Below are positions 7,841 to 14,354 of a stretch of 15,940 nucleotides of DNA, piece after piece. The notes beneath the pieces are model-generated. The model saw nothing but the letters and a program-made list of their open reading frames with translations, was not told the origin of the DNA and searched no databases. Both the position numbers and the translations under genes were made by a program. Position 1 is the stretch's first letter, and every line of letters begins with the position of its first letter. The DNA comes from BOG-908 sp964242035 (lineage in GTDB: Bacteria > Pseudomonadota > Alphaproteobacteria > Acetobacterales > Acetobacteraceae), in NCBI GenBank assembly GCA_964242035.1, contig CAXTCL010000078.1, forward strand, positions 1 to 15,940, read 5' to 3'.

Positions 7841-9484
7841 TTAATGCGCACTCGCCCCCTCTGCGCCTATCCCCGTCTGGGACCGCACATACAGCCCCTC
7901 GAACCGCGCCGCCTCCACCTGCGCGGACGCGGAGTTACGCGTCAGCACGCTACCCAGCCAGCAGCCGAGGAAGCCGAGCGGCATGGAGAACAGCGCCGGG
8001 TTGTCGTACGGAAAGACAGCCGCATGGAAGCCGGCGACCTTCACCCAGATGCCGGGGCTGAGCACCGTCAGTACTACGGCCGAGATCAACCCCAGCCAGC
8101 CGCCAAGCACCGCGCCGGCCGTGTTGAAGCCGCGCCAGTACATGTTCAGGATCAGCACGGGGAAGTTGGCGCTGGCGGCGACGGCGAACGCAAGGCCCAC
8201 CATGTAGGCCACGTTCTGTTTCTGGAACGCGAGGCCAAGCCCTATCGCCAGCACCCCCAACGCGATCGTGGCGATACGGGAGACGACGACTTCGCGCCCT
8301 TCCGTGACGCGCCCGCGCATGATCACGTTGGCGTAGATGTCGTGGCTGACGGCGGTGGCACCGGCGAGTGTCAGCCCGGAGACCACTGCCAGGATGGTGG
8401 CGAACGCCACCGCGCTGACGAAGCCTTTCAGTACGCCGCCACCCACCGCGTCGGCGAGGAAGATGGCCACCATGTTGCTGTTGGCCGGCGTGATCTTATA
8501 CGCGGCGCTCTGCCCGACCATGCTGATGGCGGCAAAGCCGATGATGAACGTCAGTATGTAGAAATAGCCGATGAAGCTGGTGGCCCAGAACACGGATTTG
8601 CGGGCTTCCTTGGCGTCTGACACGGTGAAGAAGCGCATCAGGATGTGCGGCAGCCCGGCGGTGCCGAACATCAGCGCGATGCCGAGCGAGATGATGGAGA
8701 TCGGGTTCTTGAACTGCAGCCCGGGCGAAAGGATCGCCGCCTTTTTCGGGCTGGCCTGCACGGCCGCATCGAACATCGCGTTAAGGCTGAAGCCGAAATG
8801 CGCCAGGGCAGCGAACGCGATATACGTAGCGCCGAGCAGAAGCAGGATCGCCTTGATGATCTGCACCCAAGTGGTGGCGATCATGCCGCCGAACGTCACG
8901 TAGAGGATCATCAGCACACCCACGATGAGAACGGCGGTGCTGTAGGGCAGGCCGAACAGCAACTGAATGAGCTGCCCGGCGCCGACCATCTGCGCGATCA
9001 GATAGAACGCCACCACAACCAGGCTGCTGACCGCCGAAAGGCTGCGCACAGGCACGGCCGACAGCCGGTAGGCGGTGACGTCCGCCATGCTGTATTTGCC
9101 CAGGTTGCGCAGCCGTTCGGCCATCAGGAACATGATGATCGGCCAGCCGACCAGGAACCCTATGGAATATAGCAGGCCGTCGAAACCCGCCGCATACACC
9201 ATGGCGGAGATGCCGAGAAAAGAGGCGGCCGACATGAAATCGCCAGATATGGCAACGCCGTTCTGGAAACCGGTGATGCTGCCACCGGCCGCATAGAAAT
9301 CCGAAGCCGTGCGCGTGCGTCGCGCGGCCCAGGCGGTGATGGCCAGCGTGAGCAGCACGAAGCCCGCGAACATGATGATCGCCGTGGTGTCCGTAGGCGG
9401 CGCGGCTGGCACGGCCACCGGCTCTGCTGCAGAGGCTGCAGCCGGCGCTAAGCCAGCGGCAAAAGCCAGAAAAAGGCGCCTCAC
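7841..9484 (-). CDS. actP: Cation/acetate symporter ActP
   Basis: Sodium:solute symporter family (SSS, multi-spanning inner-membrane protein) that imports acetate and other short carboxylates with a cation. 547 residues, close to the 549 of E. coli ActP. Start is GTG 9484, which overlaps the TGA of yjcH by four bases (GTGA). A longer open frame reaching 9853 overlaps yjcH and the repeat and is rejected. An N-terminal signal-like segment (RRLFLAFAAGLAPAAASAA) precedes the first core helix, as in E. coli. Recognisable blocks: FYAAGGSITGFQNGVAISGD (63-82), AERLRNLGKYSMADVTAYR (122-140), FGGMIATTWVQIIKAI (198-213) and a hydrophilic tail. Expression is coupled to yjcH. The acetyl-CoA synthetase gene that precedes this pair in enterobacteria is not here; a palindromic repeat lies upstream instead. 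Confidence 0.96.
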   Translation of the reverse strand: MRRLFLAFAAGLAPAAASAAEPVAVPAAPPTDTTAIIMFAGFVLLTLAITAWAARRTRTASDFYAAGGSITGFQNGVAISGDFMSAASFLGISAMVYAAGFDGLLYSIGFLVGWPIIMFLMAERLRNLGKYSMADVTAYRLSAVPVRSLSAVSSLVVVAFYLIAQMVGAGQLIQLLFGLPYSTAVLIVGVLMILYVTFGGMIATTWVQIIKAILLLLGATYIAFAALAHFGFSLNAMFDAAVQASPKKAAILSPGLQFKNPISIISLGIALMFGTAGLPHILMRFFTVSDAKEARKSVFWATSFIGYFYILTFIIGFAAISMVGQSAAYKITPANSNMVAIFLADAVGGGVLKGFVSAVAFATILAVVSGLTLAGATAVSHDIYANVIMRGRVTEGREVVVSRIATIALGVLAIGLGLAFQKQNVAYMVGLAFAVAASANFPVLILNMYWRGFNTAGAVLGGWLGLISAVVLTVLSPGIWVKVAGFHAAVFPYDNPALFSMPLGFLGCWLGSVLTRNSASAQVEAARFEGLYVRSQTGIGAEGASAH

Positions 9485-9783
9485 CGCGGACCTGCCACGA
9501 TCTGCCTGGTCAGCAAATCGAACCTGCTGTTTGCGCGCAGCACGTATATGCCGGTGAGCAGGATGGCGCTGAGTATGACGCCGAGACCGAGCGGGAAGCC
9601 CAGCGTCATCGTGCCAAGTACGGGTGTGCTCATCAGCTTGGGTGCGAACGCCACCAGAAGGACGAAGCCGAAATAGATGACGAGGATGAGCGCGGTCAGC
9701 GTCCAGCCGAGCCGGCCGCGTGTGCGTTCGAGTTCCTGGAAGGCGGGCGTGGCGCGCAGACGTGCGCAGGCTTGGTCGTCCAT
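9481..9783 (-). CDS. yjcH: DUF485 inner-membrane protein YjcH
   Basis: 100 residues with two transmembrane segments (about 25-50 and 61-83), a soluble N-terminus with the family-type TPAFQELERTRGRLGW, and the FGFVLLVAFAPK loop: the DUF485/YjcH family. It is normally encoded directly upstream of actP and has no proven biochemical role; it may assist the symporter. Start ATG 9783 has AAGGGG 6 nt upstream. The stop overlaps the actP GTG start by four bases, so the two are translationally coupled. The promoter must lie in the roughly 60 nt between this start and the repeat at 9846, or inside or beyond the repeat. Confidence 0.93.
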   Translation of the reverse strand: MDDQACARLRATPAFQELERTRGRLGWTLTALILVIYFGFVLLVAFAPKLMSTPVLGTMTLGFPLGLGVILSAILLTGIYVLRANSRFDLLTRQIVAGPR

Positions 9784-9845
9784 TGGTTCCCCTTGGCGGC
9801 TTTTTCGATGCTGCCCTGGAAGGAGGATGGCAGGTTTGGGGAAGC

Positions 9846-10029
9846 GAAGGCAAGAAAGGCCTTCTTTTTTGAAAAAAGAAGCAAAAAAATTTTACCGCGG
9901 CGCCTGCATCAAGGCTCGTCCTGGTTCTGCAATTACGGGTTGTGGCCCGAATCAGCCCGGGCCTTCGTGCAGGCGGGGAGATGAAAATTTTTTGCTTCTT
10001 TCTTTCAAAAAAGAAGGCCTTGCTTCCTT
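9846..10029. repeat. A/T-rich palindromic repeat, full copy 5 (long-loop type)
   Basis: Left hairpin CTTCTTTTTT/AAAAAAGAAG (9861-9870/9872-9881), central stem including CGCCTGCA (9901-9908) with TGCAGGCG (9968-9975) and A/T-rich bases at its foot, and right hairpin about 9994-10016. The loop has an outer stem AAGGCTCG (9911-9918) with CGGGCCTT (9958-9965) and an inner hairpin ATTACGGG (9932-9939) with CCCGAAT (9946-9952, one bulge). It resembles copy 3 in the flanks but differs in the inner hairpin sequence. It lies between the 5' end of yjcH and the stop of the YqaA-like gene. Confidence 0.92.
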
Positions 10030-10031
10030 AC

Positions 10032-10610
10032 TTACAAAAACCGCAAAGCCACTACCCCGGCGACGAACGCCACAAATACGAGTATCAGTATCAACCCAAG
10101 CCGGTTCTCGATAAACACCCGCGCCCGCTCACCGAAGATACGCAGCGGCACCGCTTCCAGCAGGAAGAATCGCCCGCCGCGCGTGATGATGCAGGCGAGC
10201 ACGAACGCACCCAGGCTGAAATGCGCGGCACCCGCGGCGATCGTCACCAGCTTGAACGGTATCGGCGTCAATCCCTTCGCCAGGATGGCCACGAAACCGT
10301 ATTGTGCGACATACGCCTTGAACGCTTCGTAGGCGTGCTCCGCGTGATAGAAATGCAAGACGGGACGGGCTGCCACTTCGAACAATGCGGCGCCGATCCA
10401 GTAGCCGAGCAGCCCGCCCAGCACGCTGCCGGCAGTGCAGATGCCGGCCAGCCACCAGGCCCGCTTCGGCCGCGCGAGGATCATCGGGATCAGCAGCAGG
10501 TCCGGCGGCAGCGGGAAGAAGCTGGCCTCGGCGAACGCCACGCCGAACAGCCAGAGCGGCGCCGCCCGCGTGGCGGAGAGCGCGATCAGGCGCGCATACA
10601 AACGGCGCAT
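10032..10610 (-). CDS. YqaA/DedA-family inner-membrane protein
   Basis: 192 residues, hydrophobic throughout with about four to five membrane segments; COG1238 (YqaA, DedA/SNARE-associated superfamily). Visible family blocks are EASFFPLPPDLLLIPM (28-43), GSVLGGLLGYWIG (61-73), GLTPIPFKLVTIAAG (113-127) and RGGRFFLLEA (144-153). DedA-superfamily members are linked to membrane lipid translocation and envelope integrity, but the job of YqaA proteins is not settled. The start ATG 10610 shares one base with the TGA stop of the upstream permease (TGATG), implying coupled translation. A frame open up to 11186 lies antiphase inside the permease gene and is a shadow. The stop at 10032-10034 abuts repeat copy 5. 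Confidence 0.9.
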   Translation of the reverse strand: MRRLYARLIALSATRAAPLWLFGVAFAEASFFPLPPDLLLIPMILARPKRAWWLAGICTAGSVLGGLLGYWIGAALFEVAARPVLHFYHAEHAYEAFKAYVAQYGFVAILAKGLTPIPFKLVTIAAGAAHFSLGAFVLACIITRGGRFFLLEAVPLRIFGERARVFIENRLGLILILVFVAFVAGVVALRFL

Positions 10611-11962
10611 CAGGCTGGCCTCCGGCGCACCGCGCACACGGCGAGCAGCAGGCCAAGTGCGGCGAAGCTGCACAGCAACTGGCCGCGCAGATCCCGCGAC
10701 CCCGCCATGGCGATCAGCACGGCCACGATCACCGCGACCACGGCCCAGCTCAGATAGGGAAACAGCCACATCCTGATCACCAGACGGCCTGGCTCGTTCT
10801 GCTCGTAGCCGCGGCGCAGTTTCAGTTGTGCCAATGCAATGAGGAAGTAGTTGAACAGCGCGATCGCGCCAGAGGCGCTGACGAGGAAGCTGAACACCAG
10901 CGTGGGCGACAGCACCGACAATCCAACCGCCACATAGCCGAACGCGGCGCCGGCAAGTATCGCACGCGCAGGTACGCGGCGCGGGTTCAGCGCCACCAGC
11001 CAGCGCGGCGCGTCGCCCTTTTCCGCCAGCCCGAACAGCACGCGCGAGGTGACATACAGCCCGGAGTTCAGGCAGGACAGCACCGCGGTGAGCACGACCA
11101 GGTTCATGATCGTCTCCGCACCGGGGATGCCGATCACGCCCAGCGCGCGCGCGAACGGCGAGATGCCGGGAACGATGGTGTCCCACGGCACCACGGCCAC
11201 GATAAGCGTGATAGACAGCATGTAGAACAGCAGGATACGCACCGCGACCGTGCTGGTGAGACGCGCGATCGCGCGCGCCGGCTCGGCAGATTCCGCGGCT
11301 GCGATTGTCACGATCTCCGCCCCCACGAACGCGAAGATTACGCTGGTCACGCCTGCCACCACCGACAGTGCGCCGAACGGCGCGAAGCCACGATGTGCCA
11401 CCATGTTACCGAAGCCGGCAGCCCCAGGAGGCGCGCCCAGCCCTAGCGTGTAGGCGCCGGCAATGGCGATAAACACCACGATCGCCGCCACCTTGATCGA
11501 GGAGAACCAGAACTCGAACTCGCCGAAGAAACGCGCGGACATCAGGTTGACGGCCGTCATCACCGCCAGCAGCGCCAGCGCCAGCGCCCATGGTGGCAGT
11601 GCTATCCACTGGTGCAGTATCTGCCCGCCGGCGATCGCCTCGATCGGCACCACGATCACCCAGAAATACCAGTAGAGCCAGCCGCTGGTGAACCCGGCCC
11701 AGTTGCCGAAGGCGAGCCGCGCGAATTCGGTGAACGACCCCACGCCGGGGTTCGCGGCGGCCAGTTCGCTCAGCATGCGCATGACGCACATGATCACCAG
11801 TCCGGCCAGGCCGTAGCTAACGATGGCTGCCGGCCCGATCGCGGAGATGGCGGTGGAGCTGCCGACGAAGAGGCCCGCACCGATTATGCCGCCCACCGTG
11901 ATCATCGCCACGTGGCGGGTGCGCAGGGTGCGGCCTAGCGTGACGGTGGTCTCGGGGGTCAA
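10610..11962 (-). CDS. APC-family amino-acid permease, GabP-like
   Basis: Inner-membrane amino acid:proton symporter of about 12 helices. 450 residues from TTG 11962, preceded by GGAG 8 nt upstream. The longer open frame to 12067 reads into the repeat and is rejected; the start must be at or before LGRTLRTRHVAM, which is conserved in the family. Blocks shared with E. coli GabP as I recall it: GGIIGAGLFVGSS (24-36), GWLYWYFWVIVVPIEA (94-109), GEFEFWFSSIKV (147-158), VGAEIVTIAAAESAEP (213-228), SCLNSGLYVTSRVLFGLAEK (296-315) with GDAPRW directly after, and RMWLFPYLSW (397-406). 4-aminobutyrate or a related amino acid is the likely substrate, but specificity cannot be read off. It forms a two-gene unit with the YqaA-like gene. 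Confidence 0.92.
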   Translation of the reverse strand: MTPETTVTLGRTLRTRHVAMITVGGIIGAGLFVGSSTAISAIGPAAIVSYGLAGLVIMCVMRMLSELAAANPGVGSFTEFARLAFGNWAGFTSGWLYWYFWVIVVPIEAIAGGQILHQWIALPPWALALALLAVMTAVNLMSARFFGEFEFWFSSIKVAAIVVFIAIAGAYTLGLGAPPGAAGFGNMVAHRGFAPFGALSVVAGVTSVIFAFVGAEIVTIAAAESAEPARAIARLTSTVAVRILLFYMLSITLIVAVVPWDTIVPGISPFARALGVIGIPGAETIMNLVVLTAVLSCLNSGLYVTSRVLFGLAEKGDAPRWLVALNPRRVPARAILAGAAFGYVAVGLSVLSPTLVFSFLVSASGAIALFNYFLIALAQLKLRRGYEQNEPGRLVIRMWLFPYLSWAVVAVIVAVLIAMAGSRDLRGQLLCSFAALGLLLAVCAVRRRPA

Positions 11963-12027
11963 TGCGGCGGCTCCGGCGGGTTGGGCGGAGGTCTCCCATG
12001 GACTGCGGCAGGGCGGGCGGCAATCTA

Positions 12028-12089
12028 GGCAAGGAAGGAAGGCCTTCTTTTTCAAAAAAAGAAGCAAAAAATTTTTTCTCCGCTGTCGC
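12028..12089. repeat. A/T-rich palindromic repeat, single-unit copy 6
   Basis: Half element: outer AAGGCC, hairpin CTTCTTTTT/AAAAAGAAG (12044-12052/12056-12064), the palindrome AAAAAATTTTTT (12066-12077), then CTCCGCTGTCGC ending at 12089. There is no inverted partner. The loop-proximal end (CGCTGTCGC, 12081-12089) lies 12 nt from the stop of the SlyB-like gene, so that gene's transcript reads GCGACAGCG and then the T-tract. Confidence 0.88.
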
Positions 12090-12101
12090 GCGCGTACTCC
12101 G

Positions 12102-12545
12102 CTATGTTGCGGCTATGACGTGCTGCGTCCTGCCTTGTGTGCGTAGGCGTATGGCGGCTCCGGGCGCGAAGACAGGCTCCTCGGCTTCGCGGTGCTCCAC
12201 GATCGTGAGCACGCGGCCGTCCTGCAGGCGTATGACGTAGGCAATGCCGTCTTTCGGCTGCGCGGCCGCTTCCGCCGCCGTGCCGGCAGCCGAACCCAGC
12301 GCGGCACCAGCAAGGCTGGCGACCACCTGCCCCGCACCCTGCCCCCCGAACCTGGCGCCCACCGCCGCACCCGCGACCAGGCCCGCCACGGCGAGCGCGT
12401 CTGTGTTCTCGCCGGCCTGGCTGGCCGGCATGACAGCGAGTACCACGCCCTGCTCGTAGGCCGCCTGGTCGGCTTCGACGCAGCCGCACAACAGCGGCAC
12501 CGTCATTGCGGCGGCGAACGCGAGCCGGACCAGGTGGCCGGGCAT
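12102..12545 (-). CDS. SlyB/Pcp-like glycine-zipper outer-membrane lipoprotein
   Basis: 147 residues. The signal peptide ends in the lipobox LCGC with the lipidated Cys at 22. Residues about 50-93 form an Ala/Gly-rich double segment (ALAVAGLVAGAAVGARFGG, then a second Gly-spaced helix), the glycine-zipper 2TM domain of the SlyB/17-kDa-antigen family. The C-terminal part, YVIRLQDGRVLTIVEHRE and a final beta-rich stretch, matches the small C-terminal domain of these proteins. SlyB-type lipoproteins support outer-membrane integrity under stress. The start ATG 12545 overlaps the TGA of the YajG-like gene by one base (TGATG), so the two are a coupled pair. A solo repeat unit just after the stop probably serves as transcript end. 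Confidence 0.88.
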   Translation of the reverse strand: MPGHLVRLAFAAAMTVPLLCGCVEADQAAYEQGVVLAVMPASQAGENTDALAVAGLVAGAAVGARFGGQGAGQVVASLAGAALGSAAGTAAEAAAQPKDGIAYVIRLQDGRVLTIVEHREAEEPVFAPGAAIRLRTQGRTQHVIAAT

Positions 12546-13150
12546 CAGGACGAAGCCGCGCCTGCGCCGGCTTTCTGCACGGCGGCCAGGAAGTCCGGGT
12601 CGTTCACCGCGCTGGCAACGCTTGCGGTGAACGCCTTGACCAGCGCGGCCTGGGCGTTGTCCGCCCCCATGAGCTGTATGTTCGGCTGCGTGCCGGTGCC
12701 TTCATAGTATTTGCTGAAGAGGGTCGCGCCACCTGGGGCGGTCACCTTGATGTTGAAGGCGACGGTGGCCAGCGCGCTTCCGGAGAAGAAACCCGTCTTG
12801 AAGTCGCTATAGAAATGGACGAGCTGGAGGTCCACCGCGCCGCCGCCCGCACCGACCCGAAAGCCGCGGGCCGCGAGCTCCTGCTTGAACGCGTCGCTCA
12901 GCGAGGAGGGCAGGTCATTTGTCGGCACGATGGCCGCCATCTCCATGCCGTAGCCGTTCTTCTTGGTGCTGACCCTGTCGCGATAGGTCGTGCGCGCATC
13001 CGTGGCGGCGACGGACACCGTGGCGGCACTGGCACCTGGCAGGACGGCCGCCTGCGCCGCCGGCTGATACGGCACGTCGATCTGGGCTGTGGTGAGCGCG
13101 CAGCCGCTGCATAGCAATCCGGCGAGCACAACGGCAACGAACGGCTTCAT
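12545..13150 (-). CDS. YajG-like lipoprotein
   Basis: 201 residues. A short signal peptide (MKPFVAVVLAGLLCSGC) ends at Cys17; Cys rather than Leu at -3 makes the lipobox slightly unusual. The rest resembles E. coli YajG (Lipoprotein_16) as I recall it: a central block around DLPSSLSDAFKQELAARGF (107-125), GGAVDLQLVHFYSDF, strands to KVTAPGG, and a terminal helix (ALVKAFTASVASAVNDPDFL) aligning with the YajG tail. YajG proteins are envelope lipoproteins of unknown biochemical role. Start ATG 13150 has AGGGGG 5 nt upstream. It is the first gene of a two-gene lipoprotein operon, divergent from the DUF892 gene. A longer frame running to 13717 is antisense to that gene and is rejected. Confidence 0.85.
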   Translation of the reverse strand: MKPFVAVVLAGLLCSGCALTTAQIDVPYQPAAQAAVLPGASAATVSVAATDARTTYRDRVSTKKNGYGMEMAAIVPTNDLPSSLSDAFKQELAARGFRVGAGGGAVDLQLVHFYSDFKTGFFSGSALATVAFNIKVTAPGGATLFSKYYEGTGTQPNIQLMGADNAQAALVKAFTASVASAVNDPDFLAAVQKAGAGAASS

Positions 13151-13240
13151 GGGACCCCCTGACGTTTCTGCGTCGCATTGATAACCCAGAAAGCGCGTAT
13201 TGGTGAAGCAGGCGGCGCAGCAGCAATCGCTTGGATGGCT

Positions 13241-13268
13241 GCGATGTGTCGCGACGGTTACACATCGC
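13241..13268. promoter_or_regulatory. Perfect 9-bp inverted repeat in divergent promoter region
   Basis: GCGATGTGT (13241-13249) and ACACATCGC (13260-13268) with a 10-nt spacer, in the 228-bp gap between the YajG-like and DUF892 genes. The symmetry and position (about 91 nt before the YajG-like start and about 59 nt before the -35 box of the DUF892 promoter) suit an operator for a dimeric regulator. A smaller inverted repeat, GGGCAG-N5-CTGCCC, follows at 13270-13286. Confidence 0.4.
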
Positions 13269-13326
13269 CGGGCAGTGAGCCTGCCCCAAAGGACCGGACA
13301 AAACGGCCTGAACGAGGCGCCGCGGC

Positions 13327-13351
13327 GGAACGGGAGCCGCCGAGCGCCGTT
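13327..13351 (+). promoter_or_regulatory. Sigma-EcfG (general stress response) promoter
   Basis: GGAAC (13327-13331), a 16-nt spacer, then CGTT (13348-13351). This is the full consensus of the alphaproteobacterial EcfG/PhyR general stress regulon (GGAAC-N16/17-CGTT). The predicted start, about 7 nt downstream of CGTT, would give a leader of roughly 20 nt containing the AAGGAG ribosome site before the ATG at 13379. The element also lies within a stem-loop of 17 paired bases (13308-13354). Confidence 0.8.
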
Positions 13352-13378
13352 CAGCCGGCACATTGAAGGAGACGCATC

Positions 13379-13879
13379 ATGCCGGCACCCGACAGCCTCA
13401 AGGAGATCTACGGCGACGAGATGAAGGACCTCTGGTCCGCCAACGACCAGATGACACGTGCCGTGAAGACGATGGCGGAAAAGGCGCACGACCCGAAGCT
13501 CAAGGAAATGCTCGAGACGTCGATCACTGGCATCAACAAGCATGCCGACACGCTGAAGGAGCTGCTCTCGGGCAACGGCGAGGAAGTGGAGAAGGAACAC
13601 TGCAAGGGCATGGAAGGGCTGGTCAAGGAAGCCCTGAAGCATTCCGTGAAGGAAGCCCCGGAAGACGGCGAACTGCGCGACATCGCCATCATCGCACAAT
13701 ACCAGCGCATGTCGCATTACGGCATTGCCGGTTTCGGCTCGGCCGCGGCCTACGCGTCCGCGCTGGGCAAGAAGGAGGATGCGTCCAAGCTGAAGAAGAT
13801 CGTCAGCGAGATCTATTCGGGCGATGAATATGCCAGCAAGCTTGGCGAGAAGACGGCCAAGGTTGCTTCGAAGGAGTAG
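13379..13879 (+). CDS. DUF892 / YciF-like ferritin-fold stress protein
   Basis: 166 residues, almost entirely helical and charged, cytoplasmic; DUF892 (YciE/YciF) family. Start ATG 13379 follows AAGGAG by 8 nt. Alignable blocks are DLWSANDQMTRAVKTMA (17-33), EHCKGMEGLVKEA (73-85), DIAIIAQYQRMSHYGIAGFG (101-120) and a terminal helix. E. coli YciF, as I recall it, has AEKQ in the first block and VEHYEIA in the third. Here the corresponding acidic residues are N22, S112 and G115, so the di-iron ligand set of the ferritin-like fold looks incomplete. The consensus EcfG promoter upstream agrees with the stress induction known for this family in other bacteria. It is probably monocistronic; a solo repeat unit follows the stop. 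Confidence 0.92.
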   Translation: MPAPDSLKEIYGDEMKDLWSANDQMTRAVKTMAEKAHDPKLKEMLETSITGINKHADTLKELLSGNGEEVEKEHCKGMEGLVKEALKHSVKEAPEDGELRDIAIIAQYQRMSHYGIAGFGSAAAYASALGKKEDASKLKKIVSEIYSGDEYASKLGEKTAKVASKE

Positions 13880-13933
13880 GCAAGGCCTACTTTTCTGAAG
13901 AAAAGAAGCAAAAGACTTTTGCTCCGCTGTCGC
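13880..13933. repeat. A/T-rich palindromic repeat, single-unit copy 7
   Basis: Half element between convergent genes: GGCAAGGCC, hairpin CTTTTCT-GA-AGAAAAG (13890-13896/13899-13905), AAAAGACTTTTGCTC and the loop-proximal CGCTGTCGC (13925-13933), only 3 nt from the Rieske stop codon. There is no inverted partner. The Rieske transcript reads GCGACAGCG first, the same polarity as copies 2 and 6. Confidence 0.88.
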
Positions 13934-13936
13934 GGG

Positions 13937-14323
13937 CTACCCGGAAGCAGGGTGGTCTTCGGCAGCGGTGGTGATCTGGTTTTCGAAGACACATACGGGC
14001 CATCTTGTTAGCGATGCGCCTTGGCACGGGCCGGCCGTGCAGCGTCCGGTGAGCACGTCGAACAGGGCGCCATGCCACGAGCAGGCGATCATGTTGCCCC
14101 CTGGCACCAGATAATCATCCAGCGTTTGGGCCAGGGGAAGACCCATGTGCGGACAGCGGTCGACGTAGCCGGCGACACTGCCTCCGCGGCGGACAACAAA
14201 TCCGTGGAACCGGCCCGCCCGTAACTGCAGGACGAAGTTCCGCGCGCCCGGATCGGTTATCTCGTCCAGTTGGCAAAGCCGCACGCCCGGCGGTGTGGCG
14301 TCCAGCCGCGCAGATTCACTCAC
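13937..14323 (-). CDS. Small Rieske [2Fe-2S] protein
   Basis: 128 residues forming a single Rieske domain without signal peptide or membrane anchor, so a soluble cytoplasmic electron carrier or ferredoxin-like subunit. The cluster motifs are CPHMG (C57, H59) and CSWHG (C81, H84), 21 residues apart. Two more Cys lie in GRCTAGPC (C95, C100). The N-terminal LDEITDPGARNFVLQ and GFVVRRGGSVAGYVDRCPH are typical of the soluble Rieske group. Start is GTG 14323 with GGA about 10 nt upstream; no in-frame ATG gives a better N-terminus. No oxygenase or reductase partner is adjacent, so the role is unknown. Its promoter must lie in or very near repeat copy 8, whose edge is only about 32 nt upstream. Confidence 0.9.
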   Translation of the reverse strand: MSESARLDATPPGVRLCQLDEITDPGARNFVLQLRAGRFHGFVVRRGGSVAGYVDRCPHMGLPLAQTLDDYLVPGGNMIACSWHGALFDVLTGRCTAGPCQGASLTRWPVCVFENQITTAAEDHPASG

Positions 14324-14354
14324 GCGTCATTCCGATCGGCGTGGATGCTGACTT

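Noticed and set aside
7578..7844. Small plus-strand ORF overlapping the esterase end and repeat copy 4
   Set aside because: It is out of frame with the esterase, and its second half is repeat-derived (SKQSFCEKKDQKTF and similar).
9485..9853. 123-codon upstream extension of actP
   Set aside because: It is antiphase to yjcH and of Arg/His-rich composition. The GTG 9484 start gives the normal ActP length and a GTGA overlap typical of coupled genes.
10385..11446. 353-codon plus-strand frame antisense to the permease and YqaA-like genes
   Set aside because: Arg/Gln/His-rich, no recognisable domain, and lies over two genes with clear transporter/membrane motifs on the other strand.
11963..12067. 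N-terminal extension of the GabP-like permease
   Set aside because: The leader MLLFLKKKAFLP is repeat translation; TTG 11962 with GGAG upstream gives the normal family length.
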